52,896 bases of DNA from an uncultured bacterium (GCA_903884945.1 CAISGR010000124.1:1-52896); one strand, 5' to 3'. Shown: positions 33,111 to 41,993, counted from the stretch's first letter. The notes: generated by a model not told the origin, from the letters alone. Translations and numbers: made by a program.

Positions 33111-33270
33111 TGCTTCCGCCCATGCGCTGCCCTCGTCGCCGGATCAACGATCCTTTGATGAAATCATTGTCATCCCGCGGCGTGGCGGGAAAAGAATGCG
33201 GCGCCTTGCAACGTCCGCCCGCGCCGCGCATTCATGCCGCACCAGCAACGAAGCCCCGGGGACCTCTTTC

Positions 33271-34182
33271 ATGCGGCTCGACGATTTCGATCCCAACATC
33301 AATGTCGAGGATCAGCGCGGACAGGGCGGCGGGTTCGGCGGCGGTGGCGGCGGCGGCCTGCTGTTCGGCCTGCTGCCCCTCGTCTTCAGCCGCTTCGGCT
33401 GCGGCGGCGTCGTCGTGCTGCTCATCGTGCTCGCGATCTTCGGCGGCGGCCTGCCCTCGCTCATGAACGGCGGCAGCCAGCTCTCGGCGCCGACGACGCA
33501 GGTCGGCGAGCAACAGGCCGGCGGCACGGATACCAGGTCGAGTTGCACCCTCAATGCGGCCAGCAAGGCCGCCTGCAACGCCTTCAGTTCGGCGGACAAG
33601 ACCTGGGCCGCGCTGTTCGCCCGCAGCGGCGAGCGCTTCGCCCAACCCAAGCTGGTCTTTTACGGCGGCAATGGCCAGTCGGGCTGCGGCGCGGCGCAGG
33701 CGGCGATGGGCCCGTTCTACTGCCCGGCGGACCAGGGCATCTATCTCGACACGAGCTTCTTCGACGAACTCGCCAATCGCTTCGGCGCGAAGGGCGATTT
33801 CGCGCAGGATTATGTGATTGCGCACGAATTCGGCCATCACATCCAGAACCTGCTGGGCACGTCGGACCGGGTGCAACAGCAAATGGCCAATGTCAGTCGC
33901 ACCGAGGGCAACAAGCTTTCGGTTCGGCTCGAACTGCAGGCCGACTGCTATGCCGGGGTGTGGGCCGCGCAAAATCGCGACCGTATGGATCCGGGCGACC
34001 TGGAGGAGGGCATGACCGCCGCCCACGCGATCGGCGACGATACGCTGCAGCGCGAAGCGCAGGGCCGTGTCGTGCCGGACAGCTTCACCCATGGCACCTC
34101 GGCCGAGCGCGCAGCCTGGCTCAAGCGCGGGCTCGACAGCGGCGACCCCGCGCAGTGCGATACCTTTTCCGGGGCGATCTGA
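33271..34182 (+). CDS. YpfJ-type neutral zinc metallopeptidase
   Basis: 303 residues. The N-terminus MRLDDFDPNINVEDQRG is characteristic, followed by a glycine tract, one transmembrane helix (about 43-63) and a periplasmic peptidase domain with HEFGHHIQNLLG (the zinc HExxH) and LELQADCYAGVWA, which carries the third ligand. FYCPADQGIYLDTSFF precedes the zinc site. Substrate unknown. The start ATG 33271 follows GGGGA. A 194-base spacer with no visible feature follows before the convergent oxidoreductase gene. Confidence 0.93.
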   Translation: MRLDDFDPNINVEDQRGQGGGFGGGGGGGLLFGLLPLVFSRFGCGGVVVLLIVLAIFGGGLPSLMNGGSQLSAPTTQVGEQQAGGTDTRSSCTLNAASKAACNAFSSADKTWAALFARSGERFAQPKLVFYGGNGQSGCGAAQAAMGPFYCPADQGIYLDTSFFDELANRFGAKGDFAQDYVIAHEFGHHIQNLLGTSDRVQQQMANVSRTEGNKLSVRLELQADCYAGVWAAQNRDRMDPGDLEEGMTAAHAIGDDTLQREAQGRVVPDSFTHGTSAERAAWLKRGLDSGDPAQCDTFSGAI

Positions 34183-34376
34183 CGGCACGGGCCGGGAGAC
34201 GCTCTTCCGAGCCGCCGCCATCACACGGCGCACCGGCAGGACCCCGGCCCTTCCCGGCGCTGTCCGATACGCGGAAGAACCGGGGCGCGACGCGGCAGAG
34301 CGCCGGACTATTCGGCGAGACCGGTCAGGGCCGGGGCTGACGGCCAGGGTCGCTGCGGGCCGAGCTTCGGCGGCAG

Positions 34377-35366
34377 CTAGACCCTGACGAGCATCTTGCC
34401 GGTATTGCCGCCGGAGAACAGGCCGAGAAAGGCGTCGGGCATTGCCTCCAGCCCTTCGAACACCGTTTCCTGGTTCTGCAGCTTGCCGCTCTGGAGCCAG
34501 GCCCCCATGTCACGATAGAAGGTCGCCGCATCAGCCATATAGTCGCTGACGATGAAGCCCTGCATCCGCACGCGCATGCCGATCAGGCGCGGGAGATAGC
34601 GCAATTCGGTCGGCGCGCCGCTGTTGTACATGTCGATCATCCCGCAGATCGCGAAACGCGCGCGCAGATTGGCCGCGGCGAGCGCCGCATCGAGATGCTC
34701 GCCGCCGACATTGTCGAAATAGACATCGATGCCGTTGGGCGCCGCCGCGAGCAGCTTCTTCACCAGACTGCCGTCTTCCTTGTAGTCGATCATCGCATCA
34801 GCGCCGAGCGAGCGGCACCAGCCGCATTTCTCGCTGCCGCCGGCCGATCCGATCACGGTCATGCCCTTGGCCTTGGCGATCTGCACCACGGTCGATCCGA
34901 CCGCACCCGCGGCCGCGGAGACGAAGACGGTATCGCCCGCCTTCGCCTCGGCAACGGCGAGCAGGCCGAAATAGGCGGTCATGCCCGGCATGCCGAGCTG
35001 GCCCAGAAATGCCTGGGGCGGCACGCCCAACGCAGGCAGCTTCTGGACCGCCGCGCCCGGCAGCACGGCCTCGTCGCGCCATCCGAGCATGTGCTGCACC
35101 ATGTCGCCGACCGCCACGCCCGGCGCGTTGCTTTCGACGACCTCGCCGATCGCGCCGCCCTGCATCGCCTCGCCGAGCTGGAACGGCGGCACATAGCTTT
35201 TCACGTCGTTCATGCGGCCGCGCATATAGGGATCGACCGACAGCCAGCGGTTCGCGATCCGCACCTCCCCCTCGGCGAGCGGGGCGTGCGGAAGATCGAT
35301 CATCTCGAAATCGCCCGGCAGCGGCATGCCGTTCGGGCGCGATTTCAGGCTCCAGGCACGGGCCAT
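34377..35366 (-). CDS. NADP-dependent oxidoreductase, MDR family (CurA/leukotriene reductase type)
   Basis: 329-residue zinc-free medium-chain reductase that reduces alkenal/alkenone double bonds. Signatures: LSVDPYMRGRMNDVKSYVPPFQLGEAM near 45, GMPGMTAYFGLLAVAEAKAGDTVFVSAAAGAVGSTVVQIAKAKG (about 125-168, the NADP fold), IDYKEDGS, and DVYFDNVGGEHLDAAL. ATG 35366 has GGAGG upstream. An 8-bp inverted repeat at 35411-35429 lies 45 bases upstream and is a likely repressor site, typical for detoxification genes of this kind. Confidence 0.94.
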   Translation of the reverse strand: MARAWSLKSRPNGMPLPGDFEMIDLPHAPLAEGEVRIANRWLSVDPYMRGRMNDVKSYVPPFQLGEAMQGGAIGEVVESNAPGVAVGDMVQHMLGWRDEAVLPGAAVQKLPALGVPPQAFLGQLGMPGMTAYFGLLAVAEAKAGDTVFVSAAAGAVGSTVVQIAKAKGMTVIGSAGGSEKCGWCRSLGADAMIDYKEDGSLVKKLLAAAPNGIDVYFDNVGGEHLDAALAAANLRARFAICGMIDMYNSGAPTELRYLPRLIGMRVRMQGFIVSDYMADAATFYRDMGAWLQSGKLQNQETVFEGLEAMPDAFLGLFSGGNTGKMLVRV

Positions 35367-35410
35367 GGCACATCCTCCTTCATATGTTTTCGAGGATGGG
35401 GTATGCCGGA

Positions 35411-35429
35411 GCGTTGCAGTTTGCAACGC
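35411..35429. promoter_or_regulatory. Inverted repeat upstream of the MDR oxidoreductase gene
   Basis: GCGTTGCA (35411-35418) and TGCAACGC (35422-35429) are perfect inverted arms around GTT, 45-63 bases upstream of the ATG. TetR- or MarR-type operators have this form. No regulator gene is adjacent. Confidence 0.6.
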
Positions 35430-35538
35430 ATAAATCCTTCCCGCCGGACGGGTGGAGGCGTGGGGGCGGTTCGACATTTCGCCTTCGCCCCCGCCGCCGG
35501 GGGCTTTCAGCCGCCCGGCGGGTCAGGAAAGTGGACCG

Positions 35539-36522
35539 TCAATAGGTTCCCGAAAAGCTCCGGCCGGACAGCCGCGCGTCGGTGGCGCCGCCGTCGCCGC
35601 GCTCGTCACCGAAGAAGGCGCCGTTACGCTCCTCGTCACGCCAATGCGCCTTGGCCTCCTCGGCGGTCTTGCCGATCGTCACCTTGTCGTCGACCGAGCG
35701 GATCCAGCGCGAGGGAATCGAATGGTGACGGCCGCCTGCGTCGGTGTCGCTCCTGGTCAGGACGATGCGGTCGCCGCGCACCTTGTCGACGGTACCGACA
35801 TGACCGCCGTCGGAGCCGACAACCTCCATATGCTCGGAAACCTTCGACAGCGCGGAACGCTGAGTCTGGCGCTCGGCGCGCCAGCTGCCGAATTCATTGT
35901 CGAATTTCGACCGATTCTCGCGCCGATATTCCTCATAGTCACGATCGAGCGCGTCGATCTGCGAGCGCCGCCAGCTGTGATAATCATCGTCGCGCGGGCT
36001 GCTCCAGCGCCGGCCCTGACGCTCGTCATAGCGGGAATCTAGTTCACGGCGCCGTCCTGCCTCCTCGTCGCCGAACCACGAGCGCACCTCGTCGCCGGCA
36101 CGGCTGAAAAAGTCCCGCTCGTCATAATCATAGCCTTCCGGCCGTTCGCGATCACCACGCTGGCCGTAAGTCCCGCGGCCATAGCCGCGGTGGCTGGCAT
36201 CGGTGAACCGGCGACCGTCCGAACCGTCGCCACCGCGATAGCTGCCCTGGAAGCCGGCGTCGCGGCCATAGCGGCGGAGCCCCTGGTCGCGACCCTGCCC
36301 ATAGGGGCGCCGATCGCGCTGCGCATAACCTGAATTACCATCGTCGCGCGGCCCATCGTCGCGGCCCCGGCCACGATCATATTCGCCGGCGGCCTGATAT
36401 TCGCGCGCGCTCGAATAGGTGTAATCCTGGCCGGATCCGAAATCGCGCGTGAAATCAGCCTCGCCCCGATCGGCGTAATCCGCCTGGGGGTTGGTGTTGC
36501 GGAGATAGCGTCCATTATTCAT
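35539..36522 (-). CDS. SWFGD-motif / DUF2171 protein with a charged glycine-rich N-terminus
   Basis: 327 residues. Residues 1-140 are disordered and rich in Arg, Gly, Asp and Tyr with loose repeats (DRGRGRDDGPRDDG, RRPYGQGRDQG, YRGGDGSDGRR). At about 148 comes RSWFGDEEAGRRRELDSRYDE, the SWFGD motif seen in sphingomonad stress proteins, and the last 110 residues form a DUF2171/PRC-barrel-like domain (MEVVGSDGGHVGTVDKVRGDRIVLTRSD, HHSIPSRWIRSVDDKVTI). It is probably a cytoplasmic stress protein; function not established. ATG 36522 has AAGGA upstream. A weak GGAAC-type element lies 65-90 bases upstream. Confidence 0.82.
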   Translation of the reverse strand: MNNGRYLRNTNPQADYADRGEADFTRDFGSGQDYTYSSAREYQAAGEYDRGRGRDDGPRDDGNSGYAQRDRRPYGQGRDQGLRRYGRDAGFQGSYRGGDGSDGRRFTDASHRGYGRGTYGQRGDRERPEGYDYDERDFFSRAGDEVRSWFGDEEAGRRRELDSRYDERQGRRWSSPRDDDYHSWRRSQIDALDRDYEEYRRENRSKFDNEFGSWRAERQTQRSALSKVSEHMEVVGSDGGHVGTVDKVRGDRIVLTRSDTDAGGRHHSIPSRWIRSVDDKVTIGKTAEEAKAHWRDEERNGAFFGDERGDGGATDARLSGRSFSGTY

Positions 36523-36586
36523 GATAGCGTCCTTCCTTGGCTGCGGGTGGCGGCGGGCATTTCTCGCGCTCGCTCGTCGGCAGAAA

Positions 36587-36611
36587 AAGGAATGAAAACC
36601 GTGTTTGTTCC
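36587..36611 (-). promoter_or_regulatory. Weak EcfG-like promoter upstream of the SWFGD/DUF2171 gene
   Basis: On the minus strand GGAAC (36611-36607) is followed after 16 bases by CCTT (36590-36587), two mismatches from CGTT. The stress-protein character of the gene makes it worth noting. Confidence 0.25.
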
Positions 36612-36753
36612 GATAGTTACGGGTCCGTAGCGATATCTCGCCGCGTCTGGCGCGCAGTTCGGCGCATCGAAAGTTCGGACAGGGAGGGCGATCCGGTTGC
36701 ATCCCCCGAAAAGGCTCGCTAAACGCGCGCTTCCGGCCTTGGCCGGGTGGAGC

Positions 36754-36829
36754 GGGGCTGTAGCTCAGATGGGAGAGCGCTGCAATCGCACTGCAGAGGT
36801 CAGGGGTTCGATTCCCCTCAGCTCCACCA
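36754..36829 (+). tRNA. tRNA-Ala (anticodon CGC)
   Basis: The acceptor GGGGCTG (36754-36760) pairs with CAGCTCC (36819-36825), including the G3-U70 wobble that defines alanine tRNAs. The D arm starts GCTC. The anticodon stem CTGCA/TGCAG holds the loop ATCGCAC with anticodon CGC. The T arm is AGGGG TTCGATT CCCCT. The CCA end is encoded (36827-36829). It reads GCG codons, which are abundant in this GC-rich genome. Confidence 0.96.
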
Positions 36830-36945
36830 ACCGCTCCGATTGCTCAAGCGAAGCCTAGCGCTTCGAGACACACCGCCGCCGTCGGGAGCGCCAGGCCAGG
36901 CCGAATGGCTGGGGCGATCCCCTGCCGCGGGTCGATCGACAGGGC

Positions 36946-39189
36946 CTATTTCCCCTCGATCGTCGCCCGCGCCGCATCCAGCCGCGCCGCATAATCGACG
37001 ATCACCTTGGCCGTTCGCCCGGCATAGACATTGGCATCCGGGAGGCGACGTTCCTCGATCGCCTCGCGCACACCCGGCAGCGTCTTTGCACCATAACCGG
37101 TGAACCGGCCCGGCGCGTAGATCATGTGCCGGTACCAGGGCCGGCCGGGCAGCCCGCGATCGTCGAGCAGCAGCTGATCGATATCGCGGAGCTGCGCATT
37201 GAGCTTCGCGCGCCGCACCGGATCGAGCGCCGCACCCTTGTCGGCATAGGCGCTGTCATAGGCCGTCGCTGCCGCCTTGAGCCGGTCGACCGCATCCTCT
37301 AGCACCGCCAGTTCGAAGTGCGGCGTCTGTGCCTCCTCCGCTGGTGCGGCGACCGGCTTGAGCGGATCGCTCGCCAGGCGGAAGGCACCGTCGCTCAACA
37401 GCTTCTCGCGCTTGCGATCTTCGCCACGACGGTCCTCGGCCAGCTTCTTCACCTCGGCCAGATAGGTCGCGACCGTATCGGCGAAATCGCCGAAGCGCTG
37501 GGGCGGCGTGTCGGCGTCGGCCACGCGCAGCACCAGCCGCCCGGCCGTCTTCGCCAGTGCCGCGCCATATTTCAGGCCGGGATCGTCGAAGGTCGTCATG
37601 TGGTGATAGCTGTCATAGACCGAGTGGTAGACACCCCCGCTCTCGTCCTCGCCGCCGAAGCCGAGATTGATCGCCGGCAGGCCGAGATGCTGGAGATAGG
37701 CGGAATAGTCCGAGCCCGATCCGAGCGCGCCGATCGGCAGGTCGCCACCTTTTTCCGCCGCCGCCAGCGCAGCGTCGTCGACATGGCCGCTCTTGTCGAA
37801 GGCCCGCACGCGAAGCGCGGCCCGCGAACGCTCGGCCACGGTCGCGCCGGTTTCCGGATCGATCACGTCGGCGGCGACCGAATTCACGAGATGCTGGAAA
37901 TCATGGCTGCCCTCGGCGCCGAGGAAACCGCGCCCATTGCCGTCGGTGTTGATATAGATGACGCCCTTGGCCTTCAGTTCGGCGGCGTGCTGCTCGGCCC
38001 ATTCGGTCGAGCCCAGCAGCATCGGCTCCTCAGCATCCCAGCTGGCGTAGACGATGGTCCGCTTCGGCCGCCAGCCCTGCTTCCACAATCCGCCAAGGGC
38101 CTTCGCCTCGGACATCAGCGCGACATTGCCCGACAGGGGATCGGACGCGCCGAAAACCCAGCCATCGTGATGGTTGCCGCGGAGCACCCATTCGTCCGGA
38201 TAGACCGAGCCCCTGAGCGTCGCGATCACGTTGTAGATCGGCTTCAGCGACCAGTCGGACTTGACCGCGAGATGCACCTTCACGCCGCCATCGCCGCCGA
38301 GATGATAGGCGATCGGCAAGCCGCCCTGCCAGCCGCCCGGGGCATTGGGGCCACCGAGGCGCGACAACAGCCTGGTCGCGTCGCCATAGGACATCGGCAG
38401 CACCGGGATCTTCAAAATGGTCGGCGCATCCTCGCGCGCGATCCGCTTGGCGCTGGCGGTCGCGCCCACGCCCGGCGTCAGCGGGTCGCCCGGATAGAGC
38501 GGCATGTCCGCCACGGACCCGCGCTGCACGCCGAAATCGGGGCGGGCGCCCCCCTTCGGATAGACGTCGCCATCGCCATAGCCATCCTGCTGCGGATCGG
38601 AATAGATGATGCAGCCGATCGCGCCATGGTCCTGCGCCAGCTTGGGCTTCAGGCCGCGCCAGCCGACGCCGTAGCGCGCAATGACGATCTTGCCCTTCAC
38701 GTCGATCCCGCGGCGGGCGAGCGCCTTGTAATCCTCCGGCATGCCGAAATTGACATAGACCAGGTCGGCGGTCACATCGCCGTCGCCCTGGAAGGCCACA
38801 TAGGGCGGCAGCGCGCCCGCGAGATTGGCCGAGGTGTCGTCTCCCGCCACCGCCGGTTCCTGCCCGCCCAGCACGATCCGCTCGGGGCCGACCATCTCGA
38901 CCAGGGTGGAGATCGGCGTCGGATAGAGCACCTGGAAGGTCTCGATATGCGCGTCCCAGCCCCATTCCTTGAACCGGGCGAGCATGAACTCGGCATTGGC
39001 CTTGTCGTGCGGGGAGCCGACATGATTGGGGGCCGACGACATCTGCTTGAGCCAGTCCAGCTGGTCCTGCGAACTCACCCCGGCATCGAACGCTGCCTCG
39101 GTCGCCTTCTGGTCGGCCGGGGCGGCAATCACGCCCTGGGCCAGCGCGAGGGCACAGGCGCCCGCCAGCATGAATCCGAACTTCGCCAT
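36946..39189 (-). CDS. Secreted M28 metallopeptidase (NAALADase / glutamate carboxypeptidase II type)
   Basis: 747 residues with a signal peptide (MAKFGFMLAGACALALAQGVIA), a PA-domain insertion (DLVYVNFGMPEDYKALARRGIDVKGKIVIARYG, AIGCIIYSDPQQDG), the M28 catalytic domain (NHHDGWVFGASDPLSG, YASWDAEEPMLLGSTEW, GSGSDYSAYLQHLGLPAINLGFG, YHSVYDSYHHM) and a TfR-like dimerisation domain at the C-terminus. The two-zinc ligands sit in these motifs as in human PSMA, although the Glu of the usual AEEFGL is followed by PML here. It releases C-terminal acidic residues from peptides in the periplasm. AGGGG precedes ATG 39189. Confidence 0.93.
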   Translation of the reverse strand: MAKFGFMLAGACALALAQGVIAAPADQKATEAAFDAGVSSQDQLDWLKQMSSAPNHVGSPHDKANAEFMLARFKEWGWDAHIETFQVLYPTPISTLVEMVGPERIVLGGQEPAVAGDDTSANLAGALPPYVAFQGDGDVTADLVYVNFGMPEDYKALARRGIDVKGKIVIARYGVGWRGLKPKLAQDHGAIGCIIYSDPQQDGYGDGDVYPKGGARPDFGVQRGSVADMPLYPGDPLTPGVGATASAKRIAREDAPTILKIPVLPMSYGDATRLLSRLGGPNAPGGWQGGLPIAYHLGGDGGVKVHLAVKSDWSLKPIYNVIATLRGSVYPDEWVLRGNHHDGWVFGASDPLSGNVALMSEAKALGGLWKQGWRPKRTIVYASWDAEEPMLLGSTEWAEQHAAELKAKGVIYINTDGNGRGFLGAEGSHDFQHLVNSVAADVIDPETGATVAERSRAALRVRAFDKSGHVDDAALAAAEKGGDLPIGALGSGSDYSAYLQHLGLPAINLGFGGEDESGGVYHSVYDSYHHMTTFDDPGLKYGAALAKTAGRLVLRVADADTPPQRFGDFADTVATYLAEVKKLAEDRRGEDRKREKLLSDGAFRLASDPLKPVAAPAEEAQTPHFELAVLEDAVDRLKAAATAYDSAYADKGAALDPVRRAKLNAQLRDIDQLLLDDRGLPGRPWYRHMIYAPGRFTGYGAKTLPGVREAIEERRLPDANVYAGRTAKVIVDYAARLDAARATIEGK

Positions 39190-39309
39190 GTCGAGAATCC
39201 CCCTGCGACCTTTGGGCGCAGCATGCGCCATGGTGGCGCACGGATGCAATGGGTCGAGGAAGAGCCGTGCGGGAATGACAAGTGCCGGAGCTGATCCTAC
39301 ACCATCGCC

Positions 39310-40065
39310 ATGTCCGACGTTGCCCAAGCCATCCCCGCCGCAACCCTTGTCCTGTTCCGCGAAGGTGCCGGCGCGCCCGAATTGCTGATGGTGGAGCGCG
39401 CCAAGGCGATGGTCTTCGCCGGCGGCGCACTGGTGTTTCCCGGCGGCCGGGTCGATCCGGGCGACCGCGCGCTCGCCCTGACCTTGCCGGGCGATGCCGA
39501 CGACATGACCGCGCGCATCGCCGCGATCCGCGAAACCGTCGAGGAGGTCGGGCTATCCGTCGGGCTTCATCCCGCCCCCGACGACGCGGCGCTTGCGACG
39601 CTTCGCACCGCACTCCATGCGGGGGAATCGTTCGGCCAGGCGCTGCACGACGCCGGCATGACCATCGATCCGGAGCCCCTCGTCCCCTTTGCGCGCTGGC
39701 TGCCCGCCCATGCGCATCTGCGGATCTTCGATACGCGCTTCTATCTCGCCCGCCTGCCGGCCGGCGCGCCCGAGCCCGTCGTCGACGACACCGAAAATGT
39801 CCGGGTGTTCTGGGCGACGGCGCAGAGCCTGCTCGACGATGCCGATGCCGGCCGGGTCCACATCATCTTCCCCACCCGCCGCAACCTCGAGCGGCTCGCG
39901 CGCTTCGGCGATTTCGACGAGGCGGCAGCGGACGCGGCGCGCTACCCGATCCGCCCGGTAACGCCCTGGACCGACGATATCGACGGCATCCCGCACCTGC
40001 GCATCCCCGACGATCTCGGCTATCCGGTGACGTTCGAGCCGGTCACGAGCGCGCTGCGGGGCTGA
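39310..40065 (+). CDS. Nudix hydrolase family protein
   Basis: 251 residues. The Nudix box is split by an insertion: GGALVFPGGRVDPGD (38-52), then about 20 residues, then RETVEEVGL (74-82) carrying the metal-binding glutamates (REXXEEXG). Long-insert Nudix proteins of this kind (NUDT19/RppH-unlike, CoA-pyrophosphatase-like) act on CoA or nucleotide diphosphates; the substrate is not determined. Later segments FARWLPAHAHLRIFDTRFYLARLP and FPTRRNLERLARF fit the NUDT19-like subgroup. The stop overlaps the start of the extensin-like gene by one base. Confidence 0.88.
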   Translation: MSDVAQAIPAATLVLFREGAGAPELLMVERAKAMVFAGGALVFPGGRVDPGDRALALTLPGDADDMTARIAAIRETVEEVGLSVGLHPAPDDAALATLRTALHAGESFGQALHDAGMTIDPEPLVPFARWLPAHAHLRIFDTRFYLARLPAGAPEPVVDDTENVRVFWATAQSLLDDADAGRVHIIFPTRRNLERLARFGDFDEAAADAARYPIRPVTPWTDDIDGIPHLRIPDDLGYPVTFEPVTSALRG

Positions 40066-40787
40066 TGCGCGCGCTGCGCCGGCTGGTCGGCGGCATGACG
40101 GTCGCCGCGATCCTGCTTGCGGGCTGCCTGCTGTTATACGCGGCGCTGCGCGGGCGGCCCCAGGACCTGCCATGGACACCGCTGGACCTGAGCGAGCCGA
40201 TCGGCCTGTTTACGGGCCTAAAGCTCGCGGGCCTCACGAAGGATTTCCCGAAATGCCGCGCACTGCTCGACAAGGCGGGGGTGCGCTATACCGTGCTGGC
40301 ACCCGTCCGCGCCGGCACATGCGGCTATAGCGATGGCGTTCGCTTCGCGCCGGGCGGTGCGCGCCGCACGCCCTATTCGCCGGACGATCCCGGCGTCGCC
40401 TGCCCGGTGGCGGCCGCCCTGTCAGCCTGGGAATGGGACGTGGTGCAGCCGGCCGCGCGCCGCCTGCTGGGCAGCCCGGTCGTCGCGATCGAGCATCTCG
40501 GCACGTATAATTGCCGGCCGATCGCCGGAAGCTCGATCCTGAGCGAGCACGCCACCGCCGACGCAATCGACATTGCCGGCTTCCGGCTGGCGGACGGCAA
40601 GCACATCACGGTCGCGGCGGACTGGAAAGGCAATGGCCCCGAGGCGACGTTCCTGCATCAGGCGCGCAACGGGGCGTGCCGGCTGTTCGCGACGACCCTG
40701 TCGCCGGATTACAACGCGGCGCATCATGATCACCTGCATCTGGACCAGGCCGCGCGCGGGCAGTTCGGCTGGCGCGCCTGCAGGTGA
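40065..40787 (+). CDS. Extensin-like domain protein
   Basis: 240 residues with an N-terminal membrane anchor or signal (about 8-28) and the bacterial Extensin-like C domain: ALLDKAGVRYTVLAPVRAGTCGYSDGVRF, CPVAAALSAWEWDVVQPAARRLLG, LGTYNCRPIAGSSILSEHATADAIDIAGFRLADG, DYNAAHHDHLHLDQ. The conserved SEHATADAIDI and HHDHLHLD resemble a metal-dependent peptidoglycan-hydrolase (D-Ala-D-Ala carboxypeptidase-like) site, so a cell-wall role outside the inner membrane is likely. It is coupled to the Nudix gene by TGATG. Confidence 0.88.
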   Translation: MRALRRLVGGMTVAAILLAGCLLLYAALRGRPQDLPWTPLDLSEPIGLFTGLKLAGLTKDFPKCRALLDKAGVRYTVLAPVRAGTCGYSDGVRFAPGGARRTPYSPDDPGVACPVAAALSAWEWDVVQPAARRLLGSPVVAIEHLGTYNCRPIAGSSILSEHATADAIDIAGFRLADGKHITVAADWKGNGPEATFLHQARNGACRLFATTLSPDYNAAHHDHLHLDQAARGQFGWRACR

Positions 40788-40789
40788 TG

Positions 40790-40817
40790 GACGCCCCTCC
40801 CGCGCGGGAGGGGCGTC
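40790..40817. terminator. Bidirectional hairpin between convergent genes
   Basis: A 28-base perfect palindrome, GACGCCCCTCCCGC followed by GCGGGAGGGGCGTC. There is no T tract, but it lies exactly between the stops at 40787 and 40823 of convergent genes. Confidence 0.65.
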
Positions 40818-40822
40818 GACGT

Positions 40823-41374
40823 TCAATTGGGCAGGGCCGTCGCTTCCACCTTCTCCACCCATTTCGGGAAGAAGGCCGGCTGGCGATTCGACCAGCCCGA
40901 TGCGGTCGCGGCTGCCTCGCTGATCGACTGGAGCAACTTGCGGCGCAGATCGGGATGCAGATGCGGCAGTGCCGCCGCCGAGCAGAAGGCGGCAGGGAGC
41001 CAGGGCCGCACCTCCGCACCGATCAGCCGCTCGTAGAGGAAGCGATAGGCCGAGAAAGTGGTGAGACGCCCCTGCCCCAGATCGAACGCCGTCACCGTCA
41101 TCAACGGCGCCAGGAACGGCTCAACCGAGTCGAGACCGCTATCGTCAGGGATGATCGCCCGAATCTCGGGCAGCCGGACATAGAGCCGGGCCTGGGCGCG
41201 AATGCTCGCGGCTTCCACCACGTCGCGAGACCAGCGGGTCATCGCGTCGTCGCGGTCGAGGCCGATGTCGAGCGAGCGGCGGATATAGCGCTGCGTGCCC
41301 GAGTTGAACCCCGCGAATTCCTTCATTTCGGCCAGCGTCATCGCCCCGTTGGCCGGCTTCATCCGTGCACCCAT
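40823..41374 (-). CDS. Uncharacterised conserved-type protein
   Basis: 183 residues from ATG 41374 (MGARMKPANGAMTLAEMKEFAGFNSG); a second ATG four codons on is possible. No signal peptide or membrane helix. The composition is globular and mostly helical (RRSLDIGLDRDDAMTRWSRDVVEAASIRAQARLYVRLPEIRAII, RLTTFSAYRFLYERLIGAE), ending in PAFFPKWVEKVEATALPN. I do not recognise the family. Its codon usage matches the neighbours. Its upstream region has a 12-bp palindrome and two TTAA boxes. Confidence 0.72.
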   Translation of the reverse strand: MGARMKPANGAMTLAEMKEFAGFNSGTQRYIRRSLDIGLDRDDAMTRWSRDVVEAASIRAQARLYVRLPEIRAIIPDDSGLDSVEPFLAPLMTVTAFDLGQGRLTTFSAYRFLYERLIGAEVRPWLPAAFCSAAALPHLHPDLRRKLLQSISEAAATASGWSNRQPAFFPKWVEKVEATALPN

Positions 41375-41399
41375 AACCGTTACCCCACCCCGCAATTGT

Positions 41400-41411
41400 G
41401 GAACCGGTTCC
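41400..41411. repeat. 12-bp palindrome upstream of the 40823-41374 gene
   Basis: GGAACCGGTTCC is perfectly symmetric and lies 26-37 bases upstream of the start codon. TTAA boxes at 41430-41433 and 41442-41445 follow, 8 bases apart; CtrA full sites use 7. Both could be regulatory. Confidence 0.35.
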
Positions 41412-41575
41412 GATGATGCGCCGAGATGGTTAACACCATGCTTAACGCGCCGTCGCCCGGCATTCAGCATCGAATCATAGTTTGTGCTGCGACGCAACAA
41501 AGGTTGCGACGAACGGTTGCCGGTGCGTAGCGGAAGTTGCGGAGAATGCGCTCTTTGCGCAACATTCCACGAGGG

Positions 41576-41608
41576 AACGGCCCCTCCCGCGTCGCGGGAA
41601 GGGCCGTT
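41576..41608 (-). terminator. Hairpin downstream of the small hydrophilic protein gene
   Basis: AACGGCCC and TCCCGC (41576-41590) pair with GCGGGA and GGGCCGTT (41594-41608), with a C/A mismatch and a GTC loop. The long stem lies 47 bases beyond the stop at 41655; no T tract. Confidence 0.6.
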
Positions 41609-41654
41609 GCCATAGGTATAATATCTGAGGCAGCGCCCGAGGCGCCGTCGCGGC

Positions 41655-41963
41655 TCAGCCCTGCTTCTGTTCCTTGAGTCGAGCCTCTTCCGCCGCATCA
41701 TAGCCGGACGATTCGGGCGGCGCGTGATGATGGACCGGCTGGGTGGAGGCCGGCGGATCGGAGGCGTCCATCGACTCGTCCAGCGCTGCGTCGAGCCGGG
41801 CCTCCTTGCTTTCGGGGTTGCGCTCGAGCCGCTCGGCGATGGAGGCATCCTGGCCTGCCTCCTGGCGCGGATGATGAATCGCCTTGTTCTCTTCCGGATC
41901 GCCCGGCGCGACGTCCTGCCCGGCCGTCGCCTTCTGATCGATTGTCGTCTGGTCCTCGGTCAT
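41655..41963 (-). CDS. Small hydrophilic protein under a general-stress promoter
   Basis: 102 residues from ATG 41963 (MTEDQTTIDQKATAGQD); AGGAG lies 7 bases upstream, so I prefer it to GTG 41969. The protein is acidic, Ala/Glu/Asp/Gln-rich and without hydrophobic core segments (IHHPRQEAGQDASIAERLERNPESKEARLDAALDESMDASD), so it is probably disordered. No domain is recognised. The upstream element matches the GGAAC-N17-CGTT consensus exactly, which points to induction by the general stress sigma factor EcfG. Confidence 0.78.
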   Translation of the reverse strand: MTEDQTTIDQKATAGQDVAPGDPEENKAIHHPRQEAGQDASIAERLERNPESKEARLDAALDESMDASDPPASTQPVHHHAPPESSGYDAAEEARLKEQKQG

Positions 41964-41993
41964 CGCCACTCTCCTGGGCTGTTACGAGGATAG

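Noticed and set aside
34183..34376. A gene or regulatory element in the spacer after the metallopeptidase
   Set aside because: 194 bases with ordinary GC-rich sequence; no hairpin, repeat or frame that I can support.
37318..39294. A 658-codon + strand frame opposite the M28 peptidase
   Set aside because: It is a composition shadow of the peptidase gene, without start signals or recognisable protein motifs.
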